From the NCBI RefSeq assembly GCF_003014695.1, contig NZ_PYAS01000017.1, positions 1 through 64,000 on the forward strand: DNA of 64,000 nucleotides. Direction: 5' to 3'. The DNA comes from Dyadobacter jiangsuensis. Its GTDB lineage: Bacteria > Bacteroidota > Bacteroidia > Cytophagales > Spirosomataceae. Of the stretch, positions 1 to 9,421 are shown in pieces (the first letter of the stretch is position 1; the number at the start of each line of letters is the position of its first letter). Under the pieces are notes generated by a model. The model was not told the DNA's origin. It did not search any database and saw nothing but the letters and a program-made list of their open reading frames with translations. A program made the translations under genes and the position numbers.

Positions 1-110
1 TGACCCCTTGTTAATTTAACCAGGCTTCTATCAGTCTCAAAAATCCAAAAAGCCTATTTACAGCCAAATTGACTCGGGCCTTTTTAGTCAGCCCCAGGGA
101 TTCTATCATA

Positions 111-1829
111 CTAATAGCCAGGATTTTGTATCAATGTAGCTTTGCCATTTTTAGTGCTGTAAACAATGGCCTGTTGAGGGATCGGATAGTACTGGTGCTT
201 CTCCTCGAATTTGGCGCCGCTGAGATAGGTGCGGAGATTTTTTTCCTTTTCGAGGTAAGTATTCAATACCTGCACGGCCACTCCCCATCGCACGAGATCG
301 AAGAAACGATGCCCCTCCATCGCGAATTCCAGCCTTGTTTCGAACCGGACGGCATCGCGTGCGGAAGCGGCGTCTTTCCACGGATCATTGTAAAGGCCTA
401 CCATGTAGTTCGCCGCGGCCTTCCCGGCATCAGTTTTCACGAAACCGTCCGGATTCGCGGCGCGTTTACGGATCAGGTTGACATATTCGCGGGCTTTTTC
501 AAGATTACCCAGCTCCACTTCGCATTCGGCCAGCCAGAGGAGCACGTGATCATAGCGGATCAGGCGGTAATTGTTAGTACTGAGCCGCGGGTTGCCTGTT
601 TTGCCGGACTCGCCTTTGCTTACAATCTGCTTTTTGGAGGAATAAGGTCCCGCATAAGACTGATCACGGATCCAGAACCGGCCCGGATGCACACCCCAAT
701 CGATATAAGGAATGCCCCGACGACCAAGCGTCCAGTCCAGGCGTGAATCGAGACGACCGGTATACGGCTCAAACGGCGCCGAAGAAAGCAGTCCTTCATC
801 ATTCTTGACATTCTCGTCATTGAATGTCCCGATCATCGGTAAACCCTTTTCGTCGGTTTTGTAAGCATTCACCAGGTTCTGGGATGCCTGAAAAAAGCCG
901 CAGCATCCACCCGGACCATTCGGGTACATATAGGTAAGCTCGTCGCCTGCATTCCCTCCCGAGCCGTCGGCGGCCGTAACAGTATATTGTACCTCAAAAA
1001 CCGATTCGGCATTATTCCGGGTCTCAGCTGCGAAATTGTCATGAAAACGATCCATCAGCTTGTACTTTCCACTGTTGACCACTTGCAGCAATGCTTCCTT
1101 CGCCGCCGTCAGGTGCTGTGCATTCGGCTGTCCTTTTGGGAAACCCTGAAACATATGGCATTTACCCAGGTAAGCGTATGCCGCATTTTTGGTCGGCCTG
1201 CCGGGGTCGGTTTGCGTCACCGGCAAGGTCTCCGCCGCAAACTTGAAATCGGCTTCGATCTTCGGCCATACGTCCTCGGTGTTAGGCAGCAACACGCTTT
1301 CCGGATTTTCCGGATCCCACGTCTGCTCATCGAGATAGGAAATATTCCCCCACATTTTTTTGGCTTCGAAGTGGTAATGCCCCCGCAGGAACCGGGCTTC
1401 GGCCATAATCTGCGTCTTCCGCTGCTCCGAAAGGCCCTGTACCTTGGGCAGCGATCTCAAAACGTCGTTCGTACGTGCGATGCCGTCATACAGCGTGCGC
1501 CATTTCCCGTAAATGTGGGTGTTGGTCGAAAGCCATACGTAGCGTTCGAGGAACGTTTGTTCGGGCTGGTCACCGGCGTCGGAGCCTTTGTAGGCGTCGT
1601 CGGAAACGACGCTGCCGAAAATCCAGTTCGAAACTGCGCCGTGCCACGAAGTAACGCCGCTGGTGCCGATGCCATCAAGTAATGCGTATGCACCCACGAG
1701 CGCGCCCTCAATGCCCGCGGTGGTAAGGATAATATCAGGACTGTATTGCCCCTGGGGCCGCTTTTCGAGAAAATCGTCGCCGCATGAGGTAGCGAACAGC
1801 AGGAGTACCGGTATGAATATCTTTTTCAT
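111..1829 (-). CDS. SusD/RagB-family nutrient-binding outer-membrane lipoprotein (PUL 1)
   Basis: This 572-residue protein is a surface glycan-binding partner of the SusC transporter encoded just upstream. The N-terminus is a lipoprotein signal with a lipobox ending in Cys16 (FATSC), followed by the SusD core of TPR-like helices (for example RTNDVLRSLP and AEARFLRGHYHFEAKKMWG) and the C-terminal RagB region with the usual RFETRLEFAMEGHRFFDLVRWG motif split across the end of the domain. Its length is normal for the family. The start lies 10 bases after the SusC stop, so the two are surely co-transcribed. The ligand cannot be read from sequence, but the GH140-like enzyme in the same locus points to a pectic glycan. 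The family call is very secure; the substrate is inference. Confidence 0.95.
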   Translation of the reverse strand: MKKIFIPVLLLFATSCGDDFLEKRPQGQYSPDIILTTAGIEGALVGAYALLDGIGTSGVTSWHGAVSNWIFGSVVSDDAYKGSDAGDQPEQTFLERYVWLSTNTHIYGKWRTLYDGIARTNDVLRSLPKVQGLSEQRKTQIMAEARFLRGHYHFEAKKMWGNISYLDEQTWDPENPESVLLPNTEDVWPKIEADFKFAAETLPVTQTDPGRPTKNAAYAYLGKCHMFQGFPKGQPNAQHLTAAKEALLQVVNSGKYKLMDRFHDNFAAETRNNAESVFEVQYTVTAADGSGGNAGDELTYMYPNGPGGCCGFFQASQNLVNAYKTDEKGLPMIGTFNDENVKNDEGLLSSAPFEPYTGRLDSRLDWTLGRRGIPYIDWGVHPGRFWIRDQSYAGPYSSKKQIVSKGESGKTGNPRLSTNNYRLIRYDHVLLWLAECEVELGNLEKAREYVNLIRKRAANPDGFVKTDAGKAAANYMVGLYNDPWKDAASARDAVRFETRLEFAMEGHRFFDLVRWGVAVQVLNTYLEKEKNLRTYLSGAKFEEKHQYYPIPQQAIVYSTKNGKATLIQNPGY

Positions 1830-1839
1830 GGTAATGATT

Positions 1840-4800
1840 TTAAAAGCCGAGACTGATACCTACGATGAATGCTTTGGGTGTGGGATAAACCCCTTCGTCC
1901 ACGCCGATCTGGCGATCGGAGCCGCTGTTGAAATTGCGGAGGTTGATTTCGGGATCCAGACCGGTGTATTTCGTGAAAGTGAGCAGGTTTTGTCCCTGTA
2001 CATAAACCCTCAGATGATCGGCGCCGATTTTGGACAAAACCGATTTCGGCAAGGTGTAACCGAGCTGGATATTCTTGAATCGCAGGTAAGAACCGTTCTC
2101 TACGAAATAGGTCGACGGCTCACCGCTCTGGGCATCGTTCGCGTCCAGAATCGGTAATTTGGCATTAGGGTTACCGGGCCGCCACGAATCGTAAAGCATT
2201 CTTTTGGAACGGTTTCCCTGAAAAACCTCAAAGTCGGTCCAATAGCGCACATGGTTGAAAATATCATTCCCCTGCACGCCCTGGGCGAAAATGGCGAGAT
2301 CGAAACCCTTGTAGCCCACATTCACATTGAGGCCGTAGGTAAAATCCGGGTGCGGGTTGCCGATGTAGGTTTGATCCTGCGCGTTAATAATGCCATCGCC
2401 GTTCACATCGCGGTATTTGAACTTGCCAACGCCTTGCGTCCGCTGGCCATCGATATAAATGTTGGAATCGTAGTAACCAGGAAATTTGGCGTGATTTTGT
2501 ACTTCTTCCTCATTCTGCATGATACCATCGATGATGTAGCCGTAAAATGAAGAGATCGGCCGGCCGGCAATGGAGCGTGTTACAGCTGGGGTACGAAGTG
2601 AGAAACCGGGCAGGAAGTCGTCGGCATTTTGGGGGTCGAGCGCGATGATTTTGTTGCGGTAAGTCGAGAAATTGACGCCAATGCTATACGTCAGCTGTCC
2701 GTCCAATGCATGATCCTGGTAGTTCAGGGCGAGGTCTACGCCCCGGTTTTGCATGGAAGCAATGTTCTGAGCAGGAATGGCGGCGTCGCCGAGGCGCGGA
2801 TCGTACGCTTTGGTATACAACAAATTCTTCGTCTGCCGGTCGAAAACGTCGAGGCTCAGATCCAATTTGCCTTTGAAGAAATTAGCGTCTACCCCTACAT
2901 TGACTGTCGTCGTAGTCTCCCATTTAGCATTCGGATTACCAAAGCGACCGAGATCAAAACCTTGCATATAGCCGATTGGGCTGCTGCCGAGTCCGTACCC
3001 ACTGCTGTTCGGATTGCTCTGGTAGGTTGAATAAGCATTAAAATCCCCGATTTCCTGATTGCCCGTTTGCCCCCAGCCTGCGCGGATCTTCAAATCACTC
3101 ACAAAATCGACACCCGACATAAAGCCCTCCTTCGAAATGCGCCAGCCTACACTCGCAGCCGGAAATGTGGCGTAGCGCGACGCTGCCTGAAAGCGCGAGG
3201 ACGCATCGCGGCGCAAGGTGGCTTGGAGCAGGTATTTATCATCGAATGCATAATCCACCCGCCCGAAATACGAGAACAACGACCAGGACGAAGACGCATA
3301 ACCGCTGTTGGTAGCCGTAGCAGGATTACCGGCATCAATGTACCGCAAATCGATATTGTTGGAAAAGAAGCCCTGACGGTAAGCATTTACGAAATCGCCA
3401 AAGGAATCGATGGATTCCAGGCCCACAAATGCATTCAAATGGTGTGCCTCTCCGAATGTCTTGTCATACGTGAGGGTATTGGTCCAGGTCCAGGAATAAC
3501 CATAACCCCGGTTCTCACTCAGGCTGTTCACGTTGGTTCCGTGCGCGAGCTCGATCTCAACCGGCGTGTAGTACTTGCCGGCGGAGGCGGTCAGGTCAAG
3601 TCCGAAACTGGTTTTAGCCGTGAGATTTTTTAAAATATCAAACTCCGCATAGGCATTACCAAACAGCCGCAGGTCTTTGTAGCCGTTATCCTTATTACGC
3701 ACGAGCTGTCCAACGGGGTTGTTCGCATTACCCAGGTTACTACCCAGCGTACCCGCGAAATTACCGCCAATATCATACACCGGAATGATCGGCTGCGCGC
3801 GATAGGTGTTCGAAACCTGGCTCGTTTCGCTGTTGTTGCCGTAGTTGCCCTGGCGCCTTCCGTAGGCTACCTGCAAATTCTCCCCTATCCGCAGCTTCTT
3901 TTTAATGGTAAACTCCGTGTTGGCCCGTACCGAATAGCGTTTGTAGCCATTGTAAAGCAAAATACCAGTCTGGTTGAAATAGTTGGCCGAAAACGAATAG
4001 CGGCTCACCTCCGATCCGCCCGACACTCCGAGCTGGTAGTTCTGAATGGGCGCGTCGTCGAAAACCTCACGCATCCAGTCGGTACCCTGCTTGTTGGCTT
4101 TGGTAATGGAGAATTTGGTTTTACCGAACTGCGGGTCGGTATAGCGGTCGTAACTGTAATTGGCCGGATTTACCCGCGGGTCGCCTTCTGCGGTGCCATC
4201 GGGAATGATGTAATCCGGGATCACCGGCGTCGGGCCGTTGCCATATTGCGAATGCTCTGGATTACCTGTCTTTGGATTCACTACATTGGCGTTCTTCTTG
4301 CTCTGCCAGAGATACTCGCCGTACTCCTGGGTATTAAGCAAATCCATGGTTTTGGCCAGCTTCTGCACCCCGAAATAGGCGTCGAATGTCAGCTTCGGCA
4401 CACCGGTTTTGCCTCTTTTGGTGGTGATGATCACGACACCATTCGCAGCACGCGAACCGTAAATGGAGGCAGAAGACGCATCTTTGAGTATCTGTATCGA
4501 CTCGATGTCGTTCTGATTGATCGTGTTGAGGTTCCCTTTCGTCGGCACCCCGTCGATAATGTAAAGCGGGTCGTTGTTCCCGAGGGTCCCATACCCGCGT
4601 ACACGTACGGCCACGCCTCCGCCCGGCGTATTATCCGTGCCCACGGTTACGCCCGCGGCGCGCCCCTGCAACTGTTGTGCGAGGTTGGTAGCCGGCACGG
4701 AAAGCAGCTTTTCGGCATCGATCACGCTCACCGAGCCGGTAATATCCCTGCGCGACTGTGTGGTGTAACCCGTCACGACCACTTCGCTGAGCGCCTTAAT

Positions 4801-5457
4801 GTCCGGATCGAGCGCGACATTGATCACTGAGCGGTTTATCACCGGAATTTCCTGCGACACATAACCGACAAAACTGAACACCAGCACGGCCTTATCGTCG
4901 GGCACGACGAGTTCGAAACTGCCGTCGCCACCGGTAATGGCGCCCTGCTGTGTGCCTTTCACAACCACGCTCACGCCGGGGAGCGCTTCCTTGTTATCGG
5001 AGCCCGTCACCTTGCCTTTTATGCCTATATCCACCTGGTGGAGGTACGGCAGCGGCACGGGTTCGAGCAGCTTCGGAGAGTCGGAAAACGACTCGTCGGC
5101 TTTGCGGATCAGGATAATATAGTTACCCGACACCGAGTAATGGATCTGCAATGGGCCCAACAACTCCTTCAACACTTTGCTGAGCTTCTGATTGGAAGCT
5201 TCGACGGTCACTTTCTGGTTCGAGATCAGGGACGGAATGTATGAAAACTTGACTTTGGCATTCTTTTCAAGGGTCGTCAGCACCTGTTTCAGGTCCTGCT
5301 GCCTGGCTTGAAGCGTGACCTCCCGGTTCAGGATTTCCTGGGCTACGCCGTCGTTGGCGAGGGCCAGGCTCTGAAAGAAGAGGGACACCAGAAATGGTAT
5401 GCATGTAACTTTCATCGCAGCTACCAAATATTTAAATGGTAAACTATTTTTTTTCAT
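1840..5457 (-). CDS. SusC/RagA TonB-linked outer-membrane transporter with STN domain (PUL 1)
   Basis: This 1205-residue protein is a TonB-dependent importer of oligosaccharides. In order it shows a signal peptide (about 1-35), an STN (secretin/TonB N-terminal) domain at about 47-115, a carboxypeptidase-regulatory-like beta-sandwich at about 145-225 (start GIKGKVTGSD), a plug domain beginning near EVVVTGYTTQ, and a long beta-barrel ending in a C-terminal aromatic residue (GISLGF). The STN domain is the segment that signals to a FecR anti-sigma factor, which matches the sigma/FecR pair encoded immediately upstream on the same strand. SusD follows 10 bases downstream. The gene is intact and of normal length for an STN-bearing SusC. 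Substrate unknown. Confidence 0.96.
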   Translation of the reverse strand: MKKNSLPFKYLVAAMKVTCIPFLVSLFFQSLALANDGVAQEILNREVTLQARQQDLKQVLTTLEKNAKVKFSYIPSLISNQKVTVEASNQKLSKVLKELLGPLQIHYSVSGNYIILIRKADESFSDSPKLLEPVPLPYLHQVDIGIKGKVTGSDNKEALPGVSVVVKGTQQGAITGGDGSFELVVPDDKAVLVFSFVGYVSQEIPVINRSVINVALDPDIKALSEVVVTGYTTQSRRDITGSVSVIDAEKLLSVPATNLAQQLQGRAAGVTVGTDNTPGGGVAVRVRGYGTLGNNDPLYIIDGVPTKGNLNTINQNDIESIQILKDASSASIYGSRAANGVVIITTKRGKTGVPKLTFDAYFGVQKLAKTMDLLNTQEYGEYLWQSKKNANVVNPKTGNPEHSQYGNGPTPVIPDYIIPDGTAEGDPRVNPANYSYDRYTDPQFGKTKFSITKANKQGTDWMREVFDDAPIQNYQLGVSGGSEVSRYSFSANYFNQTGILLYNGYKRYSVRANTEFTIKKKLRIGENLQVAYGRRQGNYGNNSETSQVSNTYRAQPIIPVYDIGGNFAGTLGSNLGNANNPVGQLVRNKDNGYKDLRLFGNAYAEFDILKNLTAKTSFGLDLTASAGKYYTPVEIELAHGTNVNSLSENRGYGYSWTWTNTLTYDKTFGEAHHLNAFVGLESIDSFGDFVNAYRQGFFSNNIDLRYIDAGNPATATNSGYASSSWSLFSYFGRVDYAFDDKYLLQATLRRDASSRFQAASRYATFPAASVGWRISKEGFMSGVDFVSDLKIRAGWGQTGNQEIGDFNAYSTYQSNPNSSGYGLGSSPIGYMQGFDLGRFGNPNAKWETTTTVNVGVDANFFKGKLDLSLDVFDRQTKNLLYTKAYDPRLGDAAIPAQNIASMQNRGVDLALNYQDHALDGQLTYSIGVNFSTYRNKIIALDPQNADDFLPGFSLRTPAVTRSIAGRPISSFYGYIIDGIMQNEEEVQNHAKFPGYYDSNIYIDGQRTQGVGKFKYRDVNGDGIINAQDQTYIGNPHPDFTYGLNVNVGYKGFDLAIFAQGVQGNDIFNHVRYWTDFEVFQGNRSKRMLYDSWRPGNPNAKLPILDANDAQSGEPSTYFVENGSYLRFKNIQLGYTLPKSVLSKIGADHLRVYVQGQNLLTFTKYTGLDPEINLRNFNSGSDRQIGVDEGVYPTPKAFIVGISLGF

Positions 5458-5655
5458 ACTTTTACGATGGTTTTTGGGTGTTCACAAACGACAAAGACCT
5501 TCCTCTCTCCCGTTTTGGGAGATTTAAGTTTCGCTTAAAATCAGGGGAATTTTCAAAGCCGGAAACGCTGGACCCGTTCCCGGCTTTTTGCTTTCTACAA
5601 TCGGTGTTTAATCATATGTTAAGGGTTTAGGATGAATAGGTAGGTAAATGGAATG
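5458..5655. other. FecR-SusC intergenic region with a hairpin
   Basis: This gap of about 200 bases separates the sigma/FecR pair from susC. It contains a GC-rich stem (AAAGCCGG at 5555-5562 pairing with CCGGCTTT at 5580-5587). A T-run follows only on the plus strand, so it is not an obvious terminator for the minus-strand genes; it could be an attenuator or a processing site between regulator and transporter. The sigma-dependent promoter of susC is expected here, but I cannot point to it. Confidence 0.3.
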
Positions 5656-6741
5656 TTATCTGCAACCTTCGCTCGAAATGACCACCTGGCCATCGCTGAC
5701 GCGGTAAGCGGCTCCAAGGGTTTGGGTAATGATGTCGAGCTTGGTAAAAAAAGGCTCATTGCTCAATTCCACGCGGAGCGAACATTTCTCCATCACGGTC
5801 GCGTCGTACACGATCGGAATGCCGTACACTTTTTCCAATGCAGAGAATACTTTGCTGACCGGCTGGTTTTCAAATACAAAACCGGCTTCCGGGTCGGGCT
5901 TGATGAGTTCGAGCGGCATATTGGTAATGGACTTGGAAACGACATTGTCTTTCACCGAAAATATCGCCTGTTGGTTGGGCGTCAGGAGTAGTTCGGTACT
6001 GCGGTCGGTCGGATTTTCGATTTCTTTCAAAGGCAACACCGACACCCTTCCGCTCCTTACCAGCACTTCCACATTCGTATCGGTGGCTTTGACCAGGAAG
6101 CTCGTACCCAGCACGCGGGTTACCAATCCATTGGCATATACAAAAAACGGGTTCTGCGGGTCTTTTGTCACATCGAAAAATGCCTCTCCGGAAAGGAATA
6201 CCTCCCGCTTTTTGTCATGGATAAAATCCGCCGCGTAGCTGATCCTGCCCGCCGGCGCGAGGCTCACCTTGCTGCCGTCCGGTAATCCGACACGCATGGC
6301 CTTGCCCGTGGTATTGACCACCTCCTGCAATGCATTCGACGACTCCGGCGCATACGCCACCCGGCGGCCAGTGCCATTCCCCGTTTGCTGCGTTTTCCAC
6401 CAAAAAGCAACGCCCAGGCCCACAACCAGCGTTACCATCGCGGCTACGGACAGCCATTTGCGCCACATCAAATGTTGCACCGGCTCTTCCACTCCCGCTT
6501 GCGTCGTATGCAGGATCCGCTGCACCTGGTCTTCGAGCTGCTGGTCGGTCACAATGGCCGCGTGTTCCCGCCAGGTAACGATCAGTTCCCGGGCTTGCTG
6601 CATAATCACTTTTTTATCGGGATAGAGGCGTACGATCTCTTCCCAAAGCCCTTCCGTCGCGTCGGCTTCACCCGCTACCCACCGTCGGAAACTGTCGTCT
6701 TGCAGGAAGTCTTCCAGATCGTAATCTTTATAATATTTCAT
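5656..6741 (-). CDS. FecR-family anti-sigma factor
   Basis: This protein of about 361 residues is a membrane anti-sigma regulator that relays an outer-membrane signal to an ECF sigma factor. From the chosen start (MKYYKDYDLEDF) there is a cytoplasmic N-terminal region with the typical short RRWVAGEADA segment, one transmembrane helix at about 96-115, a periplasmic FecR beta-domain (RVGLPDGSKVSLAPAGRISY, then GEAFFDVTKDPQNPF) and a C-terminal DUF4974/STN-like domain (SNEPFFTKLDIITQTLG). An in-frame upstream extension to 6840 exists, but 6741 gives the usual family N-terminus. It lies about 107 bases downstream of the sigma gene and upstream of the STN-containing SusC, which is the classic order for this type of PUL. 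Confidence 0.93.
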   Translation of the reverse strand: MKYYKDYDLEDFLQDDSFRRWVAGEADATEGLWEEIVRLYPDKKVIMQQARELIVTWREHAAIVTDQQLEDQVQRILHTTQAGVEEPVQHLMWRKWLSVAAMVTLVVGLGVAFWWKTQQTGNGTGRRVAYAPESSNALQEVVNTTGKAMRVGLPDGSKVSLAPAGRISYAADFIHDKKREVFLSGEAFFDVTKDPQNPFFVYANGLVTRVLGTSFLVKATDTNVEVLVRSGRVSVLPLKEIENPTDRSTELLLTPNQQAIFSVKDNVVSKSITNMPLELIKPDPEAGFVFENQPVSKVFSALEKVYGIPIVYDATVMEKCSLRVELSNEPFFTKLDIITQTLGAAYRVSDGQVVISSEGCR

Positions 6742-6847
6742 AACAAAACACCATTTGGTGTGTTTACAGGGAGGATAATCAGGAAATGCTGAAATCATCA
6801 TCGAAAAAAGCTGAAAATCTTTCGATAATTCTTCAACCAATTGTAAA

Positions 6848-7420
6848 TCAATACAATAAAATCACAAACAGGGAAGGCAGAATGGTATGCCATTTATCAC
6901 GGAAGAGCCGCAATGCTTGCGAAAGCAGGTTCGCTACGGCAGGTCGGGAAATGTCGAGTACCTCGGCGATCTGCTCGTGGGAAAGGCTTTCAAAAAATTT
7001 GAGGTGGATGATTTCACGCTGGCGGGGCGTCAGCGAATGCAGTACCGTTCCGATTTGCCGCTTGCGGCGCTCGTCGGTCTCGGTCGAGATCAGCCGGCTT
7101 TCGATATCCTCCTCCGCATCGCGGCCTTCATGCCAGCTTTCAAATGGCGTAAGCGCATGCGTCCGCTCGATCTCTTTGAGCAGCCGGTTGCGAAGGCTTT
7201 TTAGGAGATAGGGCCGGATTTTGTCGGTGTCGGCCAGGAAACGGCGACGGTCCCAGAGCGAAGCGAAAAGGTCGTGGATGCAGTCGTTGAGCGTATCGCG
7301 GTCATGGATGAAACGCGAGCCATACTCGAACAGCGCGCGGAACTCGCCCCGGACCATGTCTTCAAAAACGGCGGCGTCGCCGTTTTTGAATTTCTTCCAA
7401 CGTTCGAGGTCCTGCTCCAT
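6848..7420 (-). CDS. ECF RNA polymerase sigma factor (PUL-associated)
   Basis: This sigma-70-family extracytoplasmic-function factor of about 190 residues has region 2 (FEYGSRFIHDRDTLNDCIHD then LFASLWDRR) and region 4 with a helix-turn-helix (LTPRQREIIHLKFFESLS then HEQIAEVLDISRPAVANLL). The start at MEQDLERWKK is preferred; the frame is open to 7519, but that extension does not resemble the family. FecR follows directly. By known analogy to Bacteroides PUL regulation, the sigma factor is held by FecR until the STN domain of the loaded SusC signals, and then activates susC-susD. The regulon and promoter are inferred, not seen. Confidence 0.93.
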   Translation of the reverse strand: MEQDLERWKKFKNGDAAVFEDMVRGEFRALFEYGSRFIHDRDTLNDCIHDLFASLWDRRRFLADTDKIRPYLLKSLRNRLLKEIERTHALTPFESWHEGRDAEEDIESRLISTETDERRKRQIGTVLHSLTPRQREIIHLKFFESLSHEQIAEVLDISRPAVANLLSQALRLFRDKWHTILPSLFVILLY

Positions 7421-7530
7421 CGGTCGGCCGGTGTACAAAATGAATGCTGTGAATGATCGAATTTCTTTATTAAGTAAAACTTTACCCGTAATTACTCCAA
7501 TCCGATCATACACAATCATGTCAAATGCCG

Positions 7531-8898
7531 TCAGGGCTTCTTGTAACCCTTTGCCGCATCGTCGATCACAAGCACCCAGTCGTGCCCGTAGCCGGATGTA
7601 GGCGGAATGAACTTGTTGACCGTCTGATTATCGAACTTTCCTGCGTCCCGTACCTTGCCGCTGCGCGGGTCATACCAGAAAGCTTCCAGGCTCGTGCCGG
7701 ATATTTTGCCGGGGTTGACGGAAAAAGGTTTGCCGGATGCCGTATATACAAAAAGGTAATCCTTACCCCGTGTCGCCTGTACGCGCTCGGGCGCGGCCAA
7801 TGCGCCTTCAATCACAATGGACTGGTCGGGAATGCGGTCGGTAATCGGGCGGGATTCCATCAGTTTTCGTACATATTTCATTTCCAGAGCGCCAGGCAGG
7901 TCGAGGGCCTGCTGCCAGAAAATATGTGGGCCGTTCACTGCCTCGCGGTTAGGCGAATACATTTGCCAGATGTCGTGGCAGCCATACGTATGCCCGAGCG
8001 CGCCCGCGAACAAATCGAGGTAGGCCGATTTGCGCACGTCGTACGCGCTGGATGTACCGTTCTCTTTTGCATTAAAACAAACCGGGTGATCTTCGTAAAT
8101 AGGCTCCGCATCGATAACCGGCTTCACGAGCGCGCGGTTGTACGAGCGCTGGATGTTGTCATATACCGGCGAATCGCGGCAATGGCCTGTCTGAAACATA
8201 TTGAAGTCAAACCACTCGTCGTCGTGGAACCACTCGCTGGACCCTTCCTTGTTCGGCTGCGGGTGGTAGGTCATCAAGGCCTTGTCGTGCCCTCCCACGC
8301 CCTCCGCGATCCCTGCGGCCATTGCCCGCCAGATTTCCACGTCGCGGCTGTCTTTGCGGGGCTGGCGGTCACCGCCCAGGACCCATATCATGTTCTGTTT
8401 GGTCTTATAGCGGTTGCCGAGCCATTTACCGTAGGCTTTTGCGTTGCTTTCGTTGAAAATTTCCGGCCCCTTGCCCCAGGTATTTTTAAAAACCTTGTCG
8501 CCCCAGGTCGGCAGGAAAGCAATCGTCAATCCATATGCTGCCGCTTTGTCGATAATGTAATCCACATGCTTAAAGTAGTTCTCATTCGGCTGCGTGGGGT
8601 CGTTGTTGAGCAAGGGTTTTTCGCCATACGGATTAGGCTCGCCCAGGCCATCGAACTCGGCCAGCGCTACTGCCTGGATGACGGTAAAACCCTGTTCAGC
8701 GCGCTTTTGGAGGTAGTAATCGGCGTCGGACCGGTCGAGGCGGTGAAAGAGCTCCCAGGCGGTGTCGCCAAGCCAGAAGAAAGGCTTCCCTTCTTTGAGT
8801 AAAAACCGTTTGTTTTCGCTTATCGTATAGTGCTGTGCGCGTACACCCGCGAGCGAACAGCAGAAAATTGCCAGCATCAGGAACCTGCTTGATTTCAT
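7531..8898 (-). CDS. GH140-like apiosidase (DUF4038 plus C-terminal collagen-binding-like domain)
   Basis: This secreted glycoside hydrolase of 455 residues matches the apiosidase-like family (DUF4038, CAZy GH140), whose characterised member releases apiose side chains of rhamnogalacturonan II. A signal peptide (about 1-21) precedes the family opening KRFLLKEGKPFFWLGDTAWE, the TIM-barrel block ENYFKHVDYIIDKAAAYGLT, and the conserved acidic sites MIWVLGGDRQP and VIDAEPIYEDHP that are candidates for the catalytic carboxylates. The C-terminal 90 residues form the beta-domain usually annotated as a putative collagen-binding domain. It lies upstream of the sigma/FecR/SusC/SusD block on the same strand, so it probably belongs to the locus. 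Family call strong; RG-II specificity is by analogy. Confidence 0.9.
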   Translation of the reverse strand: MKSSRFLMLAIFCCSLAGVRAQHYTISENKRFLLKEGKPFFWLGDTAWELFHRLDRSDADYYLQKRAEQGFTVIQAVALAEFDGLGEPNPYGEKPLLNNDPTQPNENYFKHVDYIIDKAAAYGLTIAFLPTWGDKVFKNTWGKGPEIFNESNAKAYGKWLGNRYKTKQNMIWVLGGDRQPRKDSRDVEIWRAMAAGIAEGVGGHDKALMTYHPQPNKEGSSEWFHDDEWFDFNMFQTGHCRDSPVYDNIQRSYNRALVKPVIDAEPIYEDHPVCFNAKENGTSSAYDVRKSAYLDLFAGALGHTYGCHDIWQMYSPNREAVNGPHIFWQQALDLPGALEMKYVRKLMESRPITDRIPDQSIVIEGALAAPERVQATRGKDYLFVYTASGKPFSVNPGKISGTSLEAFWYDPRSGKVRDAGKFDNQTVNKFIPPTSGYGHDWVLVIDDAAKGYKKP

Positions 8899-9421
8899 TG
8901 AAATACCGGGTTATTTAAGTATGATCCATTCATAAAGCAGCGGCGACCTGATTCTTAACATTCAGTGCCTGAATATTCTAACAAAAAAATGAGTCTCTTG
9001 CGTTTATCGAAATCCATTGATGTGAAGCAAGCCGGATAAAATTTTTTTTCTACCGGTCAGTAATTTCAATCAATTCATAATCAATAAATTGATCTAAATA
9101 GTTATTAGATTTTTATAAGATTATACGTAGAATAATTATGACCGTTTAGTAATTTATTTCATCGAAATGGCGATATATCACTAATATTGAAGTACTATTT
9201 TTACATAACCTAAGCCAAACGAACCTCCTTATGAAAAGAACTTCTACATCCCCCGCTGTTGTCATTGCTGTTTTACGGGTATCCTCTTAATCAGGACAGA
9301 TACTTACCCGTTCCATACTGCTCATCAACACTCATTTCGACTACACTTCATCGATACTGCCGTTAGCCGGCAGGACAATGTCAATATTTTACATTATCCA
9401 TCAATTAACCCATTTCATTTT
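8899..9421. other. AT-rich 520-bp divergent intergenic region
   Basis: This region separates the leftward GH140 gene from the rightward tail-collar cassette and must hold both promoters. It is strongly AT-rich, with a T-run near 9045 and an inverted repeat ATCAATT/AATTGAT (9069-9075 and 9087-9093). I see no full-length gene, no tRNA and no clear TAnnTTTG promoter box. A 19-codon reading frame at 9231-9290 is listed separately. Confidence 0.6.
9231..9290 (+). CDS. possible 19-residue leader peptide or gene remnant
   Basis: A short frame (MKRTSTSPAVVIAVLRVSS) begins with ATG after a C/T-rich patch and looks like the first half of a signal peptide that stops early. It could be a regulatory leader for the tail-collar genes 130 bases downstream, the stump of a decayed exported-protein gene, or chance. 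No homology can be judged at this length. Confidence 0.2.
   Translation: MKRTSTSPAVVIAVLRVSS

Noticed and set aside
5555..5587. Rho-independent terminator between FecR and SusC
   Set aside because: The T-run follows the stem only on the plus strand, where no gene is read; listed as a hairpin only.
7525..8802. 425-residue frame on the plus strand
   Set aside because: Antisense to the GH140-like gene, which has clear family motifs; the plus frame has no recognisable features.
8899..9421. tRNA or structured RNA in the long AT-rich gap
   Set aside because: No cloverleaf, no CCA end, no conserved GG-TTCRANYCY-type arm and no riboswitch core could be found.
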